Positions 24,902 through 34,212 are shown, counted from the stretch's first letter. The stretch: DNA of 64,000 nucleotides from Marinifilum sp. D737 (GCF_026672275.1 NZ_JANQCD010000029.1:1-64000), one strand, 5' to 3'. The notes: a model not told the origin generated them from the letters alone. A program made the numbers and translations.

Positions 24902-25510
24902 ATGGATATTAAAGCACTTAATGAGGAATTGAGAGGTAAAACTCCAAAAGAGATTATTGAATGGGCAATTGCATATGGTAAAAAGTCTGTGGTAACCACA
25001 AACTTTAGACCTTACGAAGCTGTAATTTTGCACGCTTGTGCCGAAGTGAAGAAAGATATTCCGGTAATTTGGTGTGATTCAGGATACAATACTTCCAATA
25101 CCTATCGTCATGCTGAAGAGACAATAAAACAATTGGACTTAAATGTAAAATTGTATGTGCCTAAGCAAACTGCTGCACATCGCGATGTGGTTATGGGTAT
25201 TCCTGATATCAACGATCCAAAACACAAAGAATTTACCGAACAGGTAAAAATGGAGCCTTTCCGCAGAGCAATGGAAGAGCACAAACCAGATGTTTGGTTC
25301 ACAAACTTGAGAAAAGGTCAAACTGCTTTTCGCGATTCTATTGATATTCTTTCTCTATCAGCTGATGGAATGCTAAAAGTAAGCCCGTTTTACAACTGGA
25401 GCGACGAAGAAATGGACAAATATCTTGCTGAGAATAATTTAGGAATTGAAACCAAGTATTTCGATCCAACAAAAGTTCTTGGCAACCGCGAGTGTGGATT
25501 ACACGGATAA
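24902..25510 (+). CDS. PAPS reductase (CysH) family protein
   Basis: A 202-residue PP-loop ATPase-fold protein of the phosphoadenosine-phosphosulfate reductase family. SVVTTNFRPYEAVILHA is a P-loop-like start (the usual SSFG is changed to TTNF). WCDSGYNT, WFTNLRKGQTAFR, FYNWSDEEMDKYLAENNL and the terminal ECGLHG, with the catalytic cysteine near residue 199, follow. The paired CC...CC that binds the 4Fe-4S cluster in APS reductases is absent, so a PAPS-type enzyme is favoured. It is shorter than E. coli CysH (244). No other sulfate-assimilation gene is in the window, so the role is inferred from family only. Confidence 0.8.
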   Translation: MDIKALNEELRGKTPKEIIEWAIAYGKKSVVTTNFRPYEAVILHACAEVKKDIPVIWCDSGYNTSNTYRHAEETIKQLDLNVKLYVPKQTAAHRDVVMGIPDINDPKHKEFTEQVKMEPFRRAMEEHKPDVWFTNLRKGQTAFRDSIDILSLSADGMLKVSPFYNWSDEEMDKYLAENNLGIETKYFDPTKVLGNRECGLHG

Positions 25511-25554
25511 AGAATTTCAGTAGACTTGCCTAAAGTTTACTGCAAAGAATTGAA

Positions 25555-25593
25555 AAGACGCTTTCGTACCTGTGTGGATGAAGGCGTTTTTTT
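25555..25593 (+). terminator. Terminator after the PAPS-reductase-like gene
   Basis: ACGCTTTCGT pairs with ATGAAGGCGT through two G-U pairs, followed by seven T. Confidence 0.65.
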
Positions 25594-25725
25594 ATTTGCG
25601 ATGCCATAAAACCATTCGCAAAAGCAAATTTACGTAGAGACCATTCGAAGAGCTAAACCATCGATTTTACCGACTGATTTGCCAATTCTAAGCAAGATTT
25701 ATCAATCCAAGCATTGAATTAAGCT

Positions 25726-26949
25726 TTAAACTGCATAAAAACCTTCCTTTTTAAACTCTTCCAACTTCTTTTCGAAAAGCACCGAGAAATTGTTCAGTTC
25801 GGCTTTGTGTTTATCTACAAATGAAAATCGGAAAGGAGAGTGACGTTCACATTGTTGGATAAATTCAGGACTAAAATCTTTAGGGTTGCAAACAACAGAT
25901 GATCCGAACAACAACCCAAAACTACGTTTAATCAATCCCTGGAATGCAATTTCGTTTGGATAAACTTCCTTTACTGTTGCCAAAACTTCTTTTCCCAGGT
26001 GATAGGTTTTGCACAACATTCTATCGAGATATTGTGAATGCAGGTTTTTAGAGAAACAGGTGAAAACTCCTTCATACAAATCATCTCTGGCATCTTGTAA
26101 ATCGTCTAATATTTGCAAATATGCGCCATACTCGTAAAGAAAATGAAGTTGATCGTAGCTCAATTCCCCAGCAATTAAATATCCATCGGCAATAACCGAT
26201 GTTGCACCTTTGGTAACGGCAATCTCGAAACATTCTATATCGCTCATGAGCGTTTTTTTAGTCAATGCAATGCTTCTGGTTTGTGCATGGTGAATATCCA
26301 ATAAACTTTCGTGCACTTTGGGATAATTGCCTCGGTCATAATCATCCTCTATCATTCCAACCAATTGATAGATTTTTTCTTCGGCTTCGCTTTTTGCAAT
26401 TATCTCTTCGCCTTTTAGTCGCAATTCAAAACGTTCAGAAAATTCAATTTTATCTTGATGAGAGATTCTTCGGGAATCGATAAAATTATCGGTATACGGA
26501 TAAAGAAGGCTATATGCCAGGGTAGATGAGGTGGTTTGAACAGGATATCCAAACAAGGCTTGTAGACCAAAAACAATCCACTGGTTTCTTAGTGCTTGAA
26601 AAAGTTCCTCATTGCCCAAATTTGGGTCAAAATGAAGGGCCTTTCGGATAAAATCTTTGGTGGCATGAATCATATCATCCGAAAAAATCAGTTGCAATTG
26701 ATCATTGGAGTACGATAACTCCTCTTTAAAGAAGGATTTACACTTTTTAAAAAGCAATTCATTCTCGAGATTATCTTTTTCACTGTTCGATTTTACAAAG
26801 CTGAGAAATCGTTCGCACTTTAACTCCCAAATGTATTTCTCAATAAAAGAGAATTTTGGCTTATTGGCAGGAAATTCTTCTGAGCAATTTAGCCATTTGT
26901 TTATGAATTGATTTAGAAACTTATTGTATGCTTTTGCGTGGTCAATCAT
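25726..26949 (-). CDS. Class I isoprenoid biosynthesis-like enzyme (orphan)
   Basis: A 407-residue, mostly helical protein. Two aspartate-rich motifs are spaced as in class I prenyltransferases and terpene synthases: YPYTDNFIDSRR near residue 152 and LQILDDLQDARDD near residue 280. The second matches the second DDxxD of polyprenyl synthases; the first is a degenerate D-x-x-x-D. Such proteins bind Mg-diphosphate and either elongate or cyclise isoprenoids. No other terpenoid gene is beside it. The protein is longer than typical IspA (about 300), with an extra N-terminal region of about 100 residues. The product is unknown. Confidence 0.65.
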   Translation of the reverse strand: MIDHAKAYNKFLNQFINKWLNCSEEFPANKPKFSFIEKYIWELKCERFLSFVKSNSEKDNLENELLFKKCKSFFKEELSYSNDQLQLIFSDDMIHATKDFIRKALHFDPNLGNEELFQALRNQWIVFGLQALFGYPVQTTSSTLAYSLLYPYTDNFIDSRRISHQDKIEFSERFELRLKGEEIIAKSEAEEKIYQLVGMIEDDYDRGNYPKVHESLLDIHHAQTRSIALTKKTLMSDIECFEIAVTKGATSVIADGYLIAGELSYDQLHFLYEYGAYLQILDDLQDARDDLYEGVFTCFSKNLHSQYLDRMLCKTYHLGKEVLATVKEVYPNEIAFQGLIKRSFGLLFGSSVVCNPKDFSPEFIQQCERHSPFRFSFVDKHKAELNNFSVLFEKKLEEFKKEGFYAV

Positions 26950-27170
26950 ATGGTAATTTGTTCATTTACTGATACAAATTGTGAAAAATATCCGAAGCAT
27001 GAAATTTAAATCGTTCAAAGCCAATAATTGCCTGCTGAATGCATTTTTTACACAGCTATGGCCGGATATCATTCTTTAATTCATTGATTCTGAAAAATGA
27101 AATCTTTACTTTAGCAGTCTGATGACCGTAAAAAGTCTGGAATAGTCCTGAAATGAATAATAATCAATAG

Positions 27171-27220
27171 TAACTGTTCACTGCTAACTGTTCACTGCTA
27201 ACTGTTTACTGATAATTGTC
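27171..27220. repeat. Short tandem repeat, 14-base unit
   Basis: Three copies of a unit close to TAACTGTTCACTGC, at 27171-27184, 27185-27198 and 27199-27212, with a fourth degenerate start. They end a few bases before the hydroxyacid dehydrogenase start codon. Similar words (TGTTTACTGATAATTG) occur at 37130-37148 before the cytidylyltransferase gene. Confidence 0.7.
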
Positions 27221-27225
27221 AAAAT

Positions 27226-28170
27226 ATGAAATTCACAATACTTGAACCAATAGGAATGACCGCCTGTAAATATGGTCAGCTTAAAAAAGAATTCGAAGAG
27301 TTGGGACATGAGTTGGTGTTCTTTGGAGATCGAAATGAGGACGAGCAAGAGCTCATTAAACGAGCAGAAGGAGCCGATGCAATTGTAGTCAGCAATATTC
27401 CAATTACCAAAAATTTTATTGATGCCTGTCCAAAGCTTTCTATGATTTCAGTAGCCTTTACCGGTGTTGATCATATCGATATGCAGGCATGTAATGAGCG
27501 AAACATTTTGGTTTCCAATGCTGCCGGGTTTTCTAATGAATCGGTTGCCGAACTTACCATTGGTATGATTCTGTCGGTATATCGTAAGATTGTTGGTGGC
27601 GATGCCATGACTCGTTTTGGTGGCGATCGTGGAGGTTTTTTAGGAACAGAGCTAAATGGAAAAACTTTGGGTATTATCGGAGCTGGCGAAATAGGCCTTA
27701 GAGTGGCCGAAATTGCCAAGATTTTTAATTGTAAGGTTCTTGCTTATAGTCGAAGCGAAAAGAGCGTAGAAGGCGTTAAATTCGTCGATAAGGAGACTTT
27801 ATTAAAGGAGTCGGACATTGTATCATTGCATGTGCCATTAACACCGGCAACAAAGGGATTAATGAGCAAGGAAGAATTCCAATTAATGAAACCTGAATCA
27901 ATTTTAATCAATACAGCTCGCGGACCTGTTGTAGATAGCGATGCATTGTGCTGGGCCCTTGACGAACACGAAATTGCAGGAGCAGCTGTTGATGTTTACG
28001 AAAAAGAGCCACCATTGGACAAAGAACACATCTTGTTTACTGCACCAAACCTAATTATGCTTCCGCACATTGCTTATGCAACCAACGAATCATTCGAAAA
28101 ACGAATTGATATCGTAATGGAAAATATCAAATTGTGGTTACAAGGTGAACCAAGAAATATAATGAACTAA
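27226..28170 (+). CDS. D-isomer-specific 2-hydroxyacid dehydrogenase
   Basis: A 314-residue NAD-dependent dehydrogenase of the phosphoglycerate dehydrogenase-like family. The Rossmann motif is GIIGAGEIG (149-157). The catalytic triad is probably Arg232 (NTARGP), Glu261 (DVYEKEPP) and His281 (PHIAY). It has no ACT domain and is too short for a full SerA. Substrates in the family include 3-phosphoglycerate, glyoxylate, hydroxypyruvate, D-lactate and phosphite. No serine pathway genes are adjacent, so substrate is left open. The 14-base repeats end just in front of its start codon. Confidence 0.85.
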   Translation: MKFTILEPIGMTACKYGQLKKEFEELGHELVFFGDRNEDEQELIKRAEGADAIVVSNIPITKNFIDACPKLSMISVAFTGVDHIDMQACNERNILVSNAAGFSNESVAELTIGMILSVYRKIVGGDAMTRFGGDRGGFLGTELNGKTLGIIGAGEIGLRVAEIAKIFNCKVLAYSRSEKSVEGVKFVDKETLLKESDIVSLHVPLTPATKGLMSKEEFQLMKPESILINTARGPVVDSDALCWALDEHEIAGAAVDVYEKEPPLDKEHILFTAPNLIMLPHIAYATNESFEKRIDIVMENIKLWLQGEPRNIMN

Positions 28171-28175
28171 TTAAG

Positions 28176-28246
28176 TATAAAGTAAAAAGGAGGAAGTAAG
28201 ATGTAGTAATACTTTCTCCTTTATACTTTGAACTTTTTACTTTATA
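28176..28246. repeat. Long inverted repeat at a convergent gene junction
   Basis: TATAAAGTAAAAAG (28176-28189) and CTTTTTACTTTATA (28233-28246) are perfect inverse copies. AGGAG and CTCCT lie inside them. The right arm overlaps the last codons of the leftward gene. It may act as a bidirectional terminator. Confidence 0.55.
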
Positions 28247-28932
28247 ATCTTCACCAACCGTGTAATTCCGGTCAACTTTCCTTTTTTGTTGTAGGATTCA
28301 CTTCGAATGGTCCCAATATTTTTCGAAATCCACATTACATTGTGCATGCGAACATTTACAAAACCTGTTTTACTTTGCACATCTTCCGATAATTTGAAGC
28401 ATTTGAATTTACCTGCAGGAGTTTCAATGCTTTCGTGAGCTTCCACTTTTCGATTGGTGATATTTGTAGTCATATTCATGTTCATTACTCCCCCTTCAAT
28501 GGAGATGGTGATTGAGCCATCGTTCAAACTTTGTCCTGGACTTAAATTTGGAGGATAAATTAGATCATCGGTAGTTACTTTTACTTCCATATTTTGGAAT
28601 GCCTCCATTTGTTTTTGATTCAGGTATTTGTCCATGTCGATATAAAATTCATTTCCCTTGCAGCGGAATGTAATGGTGTCCGACAGAATAACTTTGTCTT
28701 TTGAATCGCTATCCATTGTGGTTTGCAACATGGAGTAAATGGTTTCACCACCTTTATTTTTAATCGATAGTAGTTTTTGGGTATACGAGCCTAGTACTTT
28801 TCCTTTTTGATTAGTCATTTCATAATGCAACTCGGTTCCTACTGTGTTGGGAATGTAAATGCTGCATTCCTGGGCAAGTACAAGCTTAGAGCTCAAGAAT
28901 AGCATAAGAATCAGATAAAATATCTTTTTCAT
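28237..28932 (-). CDS. Secreted protein, DUF3108/TapB-like
   Basis: A 231-residue protein with a signal peptide (residues 1-20, cut after VLAQ). The mature part is a beta-rich domain with segments GTELHYEMTNQKGKV, IETPAGKFKCFKLSEDV and MWISKNIGTIRSESYNKKGKL. This PAGKFKC...W(I/Y)...G pattern is seen in DUF3108-type and TapB-like outer-envelope proteins, which I recall as beta-barrel-like periplasmic folds of unknown role. The family call is by eye. It is monocistronic and convergent with the dehydrogenase gene. Confidence 0.6.
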   Translation of the reverse strand: MKKIFYLILMLFLSSKLVLAQECSIYIPNTVGTELHYEMTNQKGKVLGSYTQKLLSIKNKGGETIYSMLQTTMDSDSKDKVILSDTITFRCKGNEFYIDMDKYLNQKQMEAFQNMEVKVTTDDLIYPPNLSPGQSLNDGSITISIEGGVMNMNMTTNITNRKVEAHESIETPAGKFKCFKLSEDVQSKTGFVNVRMHNVMWISKNIGTIRSESYNKKGKLTGITRLVKIIK

Positions 28933-29298
28933 GATTATTAAATTGTGGCTAAAAGCCTCGGTTTAAAGTGAATTGGTAGCAAGTTGCCAAATGGCAACCA
29001 AAAGAGTATGTGGGACCTTTTAATTGATTATCTAATTTATCAAATTATGGCTTGTAAGAAAAATAAATTTTAGGAGATTTTAGAAAATTAAGAGTGATTG
29101 GTCTTTTTTTTAATAAAGCAGTAGCGATTTAGAAAATCTTTGATACTTTTAAGTTTAAATCAAGTAATAATACCGATTATAAATTGTATTCGCCATCTGT
29201 TCATAAAACTTCAAATGTCGAACCAATTATATATCGGCATTTCAATTTAATATTTCATAGCTTCTCTATAGCTTACTCTGAAATTTAAATGGTATAAT
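28933..29298. other. Intergenic region with a small palindrome
   Basis: No gene seen. GTTGCC (28983-28988), loop AAAT, GGCAAC (28993-28998) forms a perfect 6-4-6 inverted repeat 51 bases upstream of the leftward secreted-protein gene and could be an operator. The remainder is AT-rich and holds no clear TAnnTTTG element for the globin gene. Confidence 0.4.
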
Positions 29299-29730
29299 AT
29301 GAAACTGGAAATTAAAGAATATCAATTTGGTGAACGTCCACAGGTAACCAGACCAAATAGAGAAATATTAACGATTTTGGGTGAAGAAGGAATCAGAAAA
29401 TTAGTAGACGATCATTACAGTCTTTTGCGCGAAAGCGAGATAGGTGCTATGTTTCCTCCCGATGATAAAGAATTTGAAGCAGCCAAGTTGCGCTCATCAG
29501 ATTTTTTTATTCAAATTTTAGGAGGACCACAATATTTCAATCAGAACAGGGGAGAACCAATGTTGGTGCGTCGCCACAAGCCATTTAAAATTACAACTGA
29601 AGGAAGGAAAATCTGGCTTGAATGTTATCAGAAATTATTACCGGAACTTGGTCTTTCAGATGAACTTTTAATGTCTTATTGGAACTATCTGAATGTATTT
29701 TCAAGCTGGATGATAAATACCGAAGAATAA
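29299..29730 (+). CDS. Truncated hemoglobin-like globin
   Basis: A 143-residue protein of the truncated globin family. The proximal haem ligand is probably His93 in VRRHKPFKIT, and the segments LVDDHYSLLRESEIGAMFP and FFIQILGGPQYF fit helices B to E of group II globins. Such proteins bind O2 or NO and protect from nitrosative stress, or take part in oxygen chemistry. It has its own terminator and no operon partner. Confidence 0.85.
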   Translation: MKLEIKEYQFGERPQVTRPNREILTILGEEGIRKLVDDHYSLLRESEIGAMFPPDDKEFEAAKLRSSDFFIQILGGPQYFNQNRGEPMLVRRHKPFKITTEGRKIWLECYQKLLPELGLSDELLMSYWNYLNVFSSWMINTEE

Positions 29731-29762
29731 AAAAAGAGATCTGTTTTGCAGATCTCTTTTTT
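29731..29762. terminator. Bidirectional terminator after the globin gene
   Basis: AAAAAGAGATCTG pairs with CAGATCTCTTTTT. Flanking A and T runs serve both the globin gene and the converging TM2 gene. Confidence 0.8.
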
Positions 29763-29775
29763 AGTTATTTACTAT

Positions 29776-30000
29776 TTAGTTTTTAATATAGCGCCCTTCT
29801 TTGTCTTTAAAGCTTCCTACAGCAATGATGATAAAATCAATAAGAGTCCAAATACCAAATCCCCCTAGGGTTAATAACATTAATACTCCAGTACCAATTT
29901 TACCTGCATAAAAACGGTGTACACCCAATCCTCCAAGGAAAAAGCATAATAATAGCATTGCAACAAAATTCTTATCGCTTCTTTGTTCGATAACTTCCAT
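29776..30000 (-). CDS. TM2 domain protein
   Basis: A 74-residue membrane protein with the TM2 domain signature: a first helix containing LLLCFFLGGLGVHRFYAGK, a short turn GTGVLMLLTLGGFGIWTLIDFI as the second helix, then a charged tail. The DRF-like sequence (HRFYAG) between helices is characteristic. The function of bacterial TM2 proteins is not known. It converges with the globin gene and shares its terminator. Confidence 0.88.
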   Translation of the reverse strand: MEVIEQRSDKNFVAMLLLCFFLGGLGVHRFYAGKIGTGVLMLLTLGGFGIWTLIDFIIIAVGSFKDKEGRYIKN

Positions 30001-30070
30001 AGTTAAAATTTAATTTGTTAAACGGATGGAAAAATAGTAAAAATTATCACTACTCATGTTAAGACTACAT

Positions 30071-30105
30071 AAAAAAAGCTGATGATTAATGAATCACCAG
30101 CTTTT
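30071..30105 (-). terminator. Terminator of the ftsX-to-queA gene cluster
   Basis: AAAAGCTGATGATT (30074-30087) pairs with AATCACCAGCTTTT (30092-30105) with one mismatch. A T-run follows on the leftward strand, just beyond queA. Confidence 0.8.
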
Positions 30106-30127
30106 GCAAAGTATTTTATAGATTGTC

Positions 30128-31177
30128 TTAGATGATCAACATTGCATCACCGTAAGTTCCAAATCTGTATTTTTCTTTAATAGCCTCTTCGTAGGCAGCC
30201 ATTACATTGTCGTAACCTCCAAATGCACAAACCATCATCATTAAAGTAGAAAGTGGTAGGTGGAAATTGGTAATCATTCTGTTTGGCACATGGAATTCGT
30301 AAGGTGGGAAAATAAATTTATTTGTCCATCCTTCGAAAGGTTTAAGCGTTCCCATGGTTGATACAGAACTTTCAAGCGTTCTCATAACAGTAGTACCAAC
30401 TGCACAAACATTTTTCTTCTTCTTTTTAGCCAAGTTTACTTTCTCAACAGCTTCATCCTCGATAAAGATCTGCTCAGAATCCATTTTGTGTTTGGTCAAA
30501 TCTTCAACATCAACAGTGCGGAAATTACCCAAACCAACATGTAGAGTTACTTCTGCAAAATCGATACCTTTAATTTCCAAACGCTTCATTAGCTCACGGC
30601 TAAAGTGCATACCAGCTGTTGGAGCTGCAACTGCACCTTCGTGCTTAGCAAAAATAGTTTGGTAACGTTCTGCATCTTCTGGTTCTACCGAACGATCGAT
30701 GAATTTTGGAAGAGGAGTTTCTCCTAATCCGAAAAGAGTTTTCTTGAATTCATCATATGGTCCATCGTACAAGAAACGAAGTGTTCTACCTCTCGATGTA
30801 GTATTGTCAATTACTTCAGCAACCAACAAGTCGTCATCACCAAAGTACAATTTATTACCAATTCTGATTTTACGAGCCGGATCAACCAAAACATCCCATA
30901 GTCTTTGTTCACGATTCAATTCGCGCAATAAGAATACTTCAATTTCGGCACCTGTTTTCTCTTTGTTACCATACAAACGAGCAGGAAACACTTTGGTATT
31001 GTTGAACACCATTACATCTTCATCATCGAAATATTCGATCAAATCTTTAAAGATTTTGTGCTCAATTTCACCTGTGTCTTTGTGAAGTACCATTAAACGA
31101 GATTCATCTCTGTTGTAGGCTGGATGTAAAGCAATAAGTTCTGTAGGTAATTTATACTTAAACTTAGATAACTTCAT
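30128..31177 (-). CDS. queA: S-adenosylmethionine:tRNA ribosyltransferase-isomerase QueA
   Basis: A 349-residue QueA. It transfers and isomerises the ribosyl group of SAM onto preQ1 in tRNA to make epoxyqueuosine. Diagnostic segments are [17 protein letters not shown] at the start, [60 protein letters not shown] and [23 protein letters not shown]. Length is as expected. It is the last gene of the leftward ftsX-DUF3098-uppP-truB-queA cluster, a widespread Bacteroidota arrangement. Confidence 0.96.
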   Translation of the reverse strand: MKLSKFKYKLPTELIALHPAYNRDESRLMVLHKDTGEIEHKIFKDLIEYFDDEDVMVFNNTKVFPARLYGNKEKTGAEIEVFLLRELNREQRLWDVLVDPARKIRIGNKLYFGDDDLLVAEVIDNTTSRGRTLRFLYDGPYDEFKKTLFGLGETPLPKFIDRSVEPEDAERYQTIFAKHEGAVAAPTAGMHFSRELMKRLEIKGIDFAEVTLHVGLGNFRTVDVEDLTKHKMDSEQIFIEDEAVEKVNLAKKKKKNVCAVGTTVMRTLESSVSTMGTLKPFEGWTNKFIFPPYEFHVPNRMITNFHLPLSTLMMMVCAFGGYDNVMAAYEEAIKEKYRFGTYGDAMLII

Positions 31178-31258
31178 AAGGCTGAATGACTTTTAAAATA
31201 TATTTTTTGTTATTGGAAAACGCGAAGCATTCCCTTTTACGAAAAAGTTGCAAGATAG

Positions 31259-31963
31259 TTATAAATTTTCTAAGAATTTTATAAAATCTTCAATTTCAAT
31301 TGCATCGTCGATTTTGAAATCGCCGATTTGAGTACGTTGCAGAGCTGTTAAGTGAGCACCGCTATTTAAAGCTTGACCAATGTCGCGTGCTAAAGCTCTG
31401 ATATAGGTTCCTTTACTGCAAACCACTCTAATCTTCAGAACATTTTCTGCAAATTCGATAACTTCGATTTCATCGATCACCAAAGTTTTCTTCTTAATTT
31501 CAACTTCCTGACCTTTTCGTGCATATTCGTAGGCACGTTTACCGTTAACCTTAACTGCCGAATAATCTGGTGGTCGTTGCTCAATGCTTCCAATAAAACC
31601 TTTTAATGTTTTATCAACCAGTTCACGAGTAATATGCTCTGTTGGATATTCCTGATCGATTTCTGTTTCCAAATCGAAGGAAGGAGTGGTTGCTCCCAAT
31701 TGTAAAGTGGCAATGTATTCTTTCACCTGCGATTGATAAGTATCAATCTTTTTGGTGTATTTTCCAACACATACAATCATCAATCCGGTTGCCAGAGGAT
31801 CTAGTGTTCCTGCATGACCAACCTTAATTTTTTTCACGCGAAGCTTGTGTTTGACTTTGAACTTTACCTTGTTCACCAAATCAAACGAAGTCCATTTGTA
31901 TGGCTTATTCAGCAGAATAAAAGCCCCTTGTTGAAAGTCATTATCGGTTTCGAATCGAATCAT
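31259..31963 (-). CDS. truB: tRNA pseudouridine(55) synthase TruB
   Basis: About 234 residues. The catalytic aspartate is Asp55 in GHAGTLDPLATG. Other family segments are FILLNKPYKWTSFDLV, RPPDYSAVKVNGKRAYEYAR and VVCSKGTYIRALARDIG. It converts U55 of tRNA to pseudouridine. The frame extends upstream through a TTG at 32008 into the end of uppP; the ATG at 31963 gives the normal TruB N-terminus and leaves a 25-base gap, so it is preferred. It belongs to the ftsX-queA cluster. Confidence 0.93.
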   Translation of the reverse strand: MIRFETDNDFQQGAFILLNKPYKWTSFDLVNKVKFKVKHKLRVKKIKVGHAGTLDPLATGLMIVCVGKYTKKIDTYQSQVKEYIATLQLGATTPSFDLETEIDQEYPTEHITRELVDKTLKGFIGSIEQRPPDYSAVKVNGKRAYEYARKGQEVEIKKKTLVIDEIEVIEFAENVLKIRVVCSKGTYIRALARDIGQALNSGAHLTALQRTQIGDFKIDDAIEIEDFIKFLENL

Positions 31964-31988
31964 TAGAAGTGATTTGCCATTTTTACAA

Positions 31989-32777
31989 TTAGGCTGCAAA
32001 AATAGCAATTACTCCGATAATCAGGCAATAAATGGCAAAATAGATTAGTTTTCCTTTCTTAACCAGCTTAATCATCCAGCTGCAAGCCAGTAATCCAGAG
32101 ATAAAAGCTGCAAAGAAACCAACAATTAAAGGTGTTACTTCTATGTTTCCTTGAGAGGTAAATTCGCCATTGGCCAGACAAAGGATATTTTCTCCAATAA
32201 TCGGAACCAAAACCATTAGGAAAGAGAATTTTGCAATGTCTGCTTTTCGGTTGCCAAGCAGTAATCCTGTTGCAATGGTAGCTCCGGAACGCGAAATACC
32301 AGGTAGAATGGCAAATGTTTGAGCCAATCCAATGATTAAAGCGTCCTTAAAGGATATTTCTTTGTCTTTTTGTTTGGCATAGTAGGTAAATCCCAGTAAA
32401 GTTGCTGTTACCAATAACATACAACCTACCAAAAGCAGAATTCCATTGTTATCAAAGAGTTCTGATACTTCATCTTTAAAGAAAACACCAACAATTCCGA
32501 TTGGAATCATTGATATGGCAATTTTAAAAAGATACTGGGTAGATTCATTCCATTGGAAATGAAAAACATCCTTAAACAGTGAAAGAATATCTTTTCTGAA
32601 AACAATAATGGTACTAAGTACTGTTGCACCATGCACAATTACAGTAAAAGCAAGATTATTTTCAGCATCAACACCTAAAAGAGCTTTTCCCAGTTCTAAG
32701 TGTCCACTGCTACTAACAGGCAAAAATTCAGTAAGTCCCTGGAGTAATCCAAGGATTAAGGCTTCAATCCAATTCAT
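31989..32777 (-). CDS. uppP: Undecaprenyl-diphosphatase UppP (BacA)
   Basis: A 262-residue integral membrane protein. It removes a phosphate from undecaprenyl diphosphate to recycle the lipid carrier used for peptidoglycan and O-antigen-like polymers. Active-site motifs are both seen: Glu17 and SSSGH (22-26) in [18 protein letters not shown], and the second loop [12 protein letters not shown] at 160-171 with Arg163. About eight membrane helices are predicted. It lies between DUF3098 and truB in the leftward cluster. Confidence 0.96.
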   Translation of the reverse strand: MNWIEALILGLLQGLTEFLPVSSSGHLELGKALLGVDAENNLAFTVIVHGATVLSTIIVFRKDILSLFKDVFHFQWNESTQYLFKIAISMIPIGIVGVFFKDEVSELFDNNGILLLVGCMLLVTATLLGFTYYAKQKDKEISFKDALIIGLAQTFAILPGISRSGATIATGLLLGNRKADIAKFSFLMVLVPIIGENILCLANGEFTSQGNIEVTPLIVGFFAAFISGLLACSWMIKLVKKGKLIYFAIYCLIIGVIAIFAA

Positions 32778-32831
32778 AAAATTAAGTAGTGTTTTTTCCG
32801 ATATTTAACTCGGAATCAGATAGGTGTTACG

Positions 32832-33077
32832 CTATTTGTTTTCTTTTGGTTTCTTCATTATGGCATAAATTTCGAAAGCAAATCCGAACAATACCACCAA
32901 TGGAGCAAGCGTAATTCTTCTGAAACTGAAAATGCTTTCGTCGAATACATTAGGATCATCAGAGCCACCACCCATCATAAGCAAAAATCCAATAATGATA
33001 ATTACAAAACCAATCAGAAGAAGTTTGTAGTTCTCTTTGCCAAGAGCGAAACCTGGTTTGTTATTTTGTTTGTTCAT
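32832..33077 (-). CDS. DUF3098 family membrane protein
   Basis: An 81-residue protein with two membrane helices: residues 18-37 (YKLLLIGFVIIIIGFLLMMGG) and 55-73 (TLAPLVVLFGFAFEIYAIM), joined by a short loop with SDDPNVFDESIFSFRRI. This is the DUF3098 pattern, a Bacteroidota family of unknown function found between ftsX and uppP. It has a conserved position here too, which hints at a role in division or cell-wall growth. Confidence 0.9.
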   Translation of the reverse strand: MNKQNNKPGFALGKENYKLLLIGFVIIIIGFLLMMGGGSDDPNVFDESIFSFRRITLAPLVVLFGFAFEIYAIMKKPKENK

Positions 33078-33178
33078 GTTTTCAAAATTTATCCGTGTTC
33101 GGAAATCAATGCCAAATTTACAATAAATTTTACTGAATTAGCATTTAAAATGTCTTAAGTTTTGTTAACTCTTAATCT

Positions 33179-34051
33179 TTAGTACAATGATCTTGATTCC
33201 AATCGCAAGTACTTATTCACCGCAAATAAGGTAGAAATCCAGGTGATGAATAAACCAGTTAGAATAATCAGTAAAAATAATACTCCTACCAGTTCGGTAT
33301 TGTTAAAAGTAATTACTTGTCTGAGTTCTTGTTGCGAAAGGTATATAACACCAGAAAGCATAGCGTTTGCAATCAATGCGCCTAAAAATCCGTGAAGAAG
33401 TCCTTTGCCTATAAATGGTTTACGAATAAAACCTCTTGTGGCACCAACCAATTGCATGGTGTTTATAATTAAGCGCTGCGAGTAGATTGATAATCGTATT
33501 GTGTTGTTTATCAGTGTAAACGAAATAACAAATAAAATGGCACTAAAGCCCAAAAGGATTAAACTGATTCTTTTTACGTTATCGTTTACCAAATGAACCA
33601 ATGATTTTTGATAGTAAACCTCTTGCACTTGCGAGTATCTGGTAAAATCTTTTTCGATTACAGCAATGCTATCAGGGTTGGCATACTCTGCATATAGCTT
33701 AACGTCTATTGTAGCTTGTAACGGATTGTAACCTAAAAAAGAAATAAAATCTTCACCCAATTCTTTCTGTAGCTCTTTTGCTGCAGTTTCTTTGTCAACA
33801 AACTCGGTTGCTTTTACAAATTCTGTGGCATCCAGGTTTTTTTGCAAACGTCTTATTTCTACTTCCTTCACATTGTCTTTTAGAATGATGGAGACTCCAA
33901 TATTTTCTTTCACATAATTTGAAAGCTGATTTGCATTTAAAATCAGCAAACCCGTTAGTCCCAGCATGAAAAGAACCAGAGAAATACTGATAACTGAAGT
34001 GATATAAGAGGAGCGCAAGCGGCGCTTTGAGCCATTTTCTTTTTGTGCCAT
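33179..34051 (-). CDS. ftsX: Cell division protein FtsX
   Basis: A 290-residue membrane protein of the FtsX/ABC permease family. There is an N-terminal helix (ITSVISISLVLFMLGLTGLLIL), a periplasmic domain of about 120 residues, then three more helices (LILLGFSAILFVISFTLI; GLLHGFLGALIANAMLSGVIYL; VGVLFLLIILTGLFITWISTLFAV). With FtsE it controls septal peptidoglycan hydrolases. The RLIINTMQLVGATRGFIRKPFIGKGLL coupling segment is typical. ftsE is not adjacent, as is usual in Bacteroidota. It is first in the leftward cluster. Confidence 0.93.
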   Translation of the reverse strand: MAQKENGSKRRLRSSYITSVISISLVLFMLGLTGLLILNANQLSNYVKENIGVSIILKDNVKEVEIRRLQKNLDATEFVKATEFVDKETAAKELQKELGEDFISFLGYNPLQATIDVKLYAEYANPDSIAVIEKDFTRYSQVQEVYYQKSLVHLVNDNVKRISLILLGFSAILFVISFTLINNTIRLSIYSQRLIINTMQLVGATRGFIRKPFIGKGLLHGFLGALIANAMLSGVIYLSQQELRQVITFNNTELVGVLFLLIILTGLFITWISTLFAVNKYLRLESRSLY

Positions 34052-34212
34052 ATGTTAGCTTGTTTTAAACCGATTAGGATCAATCATTAATTGGTCACTT
34101 GCGAAAATACAATTTTTTGATGAAAAGCTTCATGTTACCAGTTACAAGTTTCAAGAGCAAAAAGTGGTTTTGGTAATTGGATGTTTAAGCTTACTCATTC
34201 ACAAAATTACAC

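Noticed and set aside
27171-27220. Possible CRISPR repeats
   Set aside because: The repeats are directly adjacent without spacers and only 14 bases long; no cas gene is in the window.
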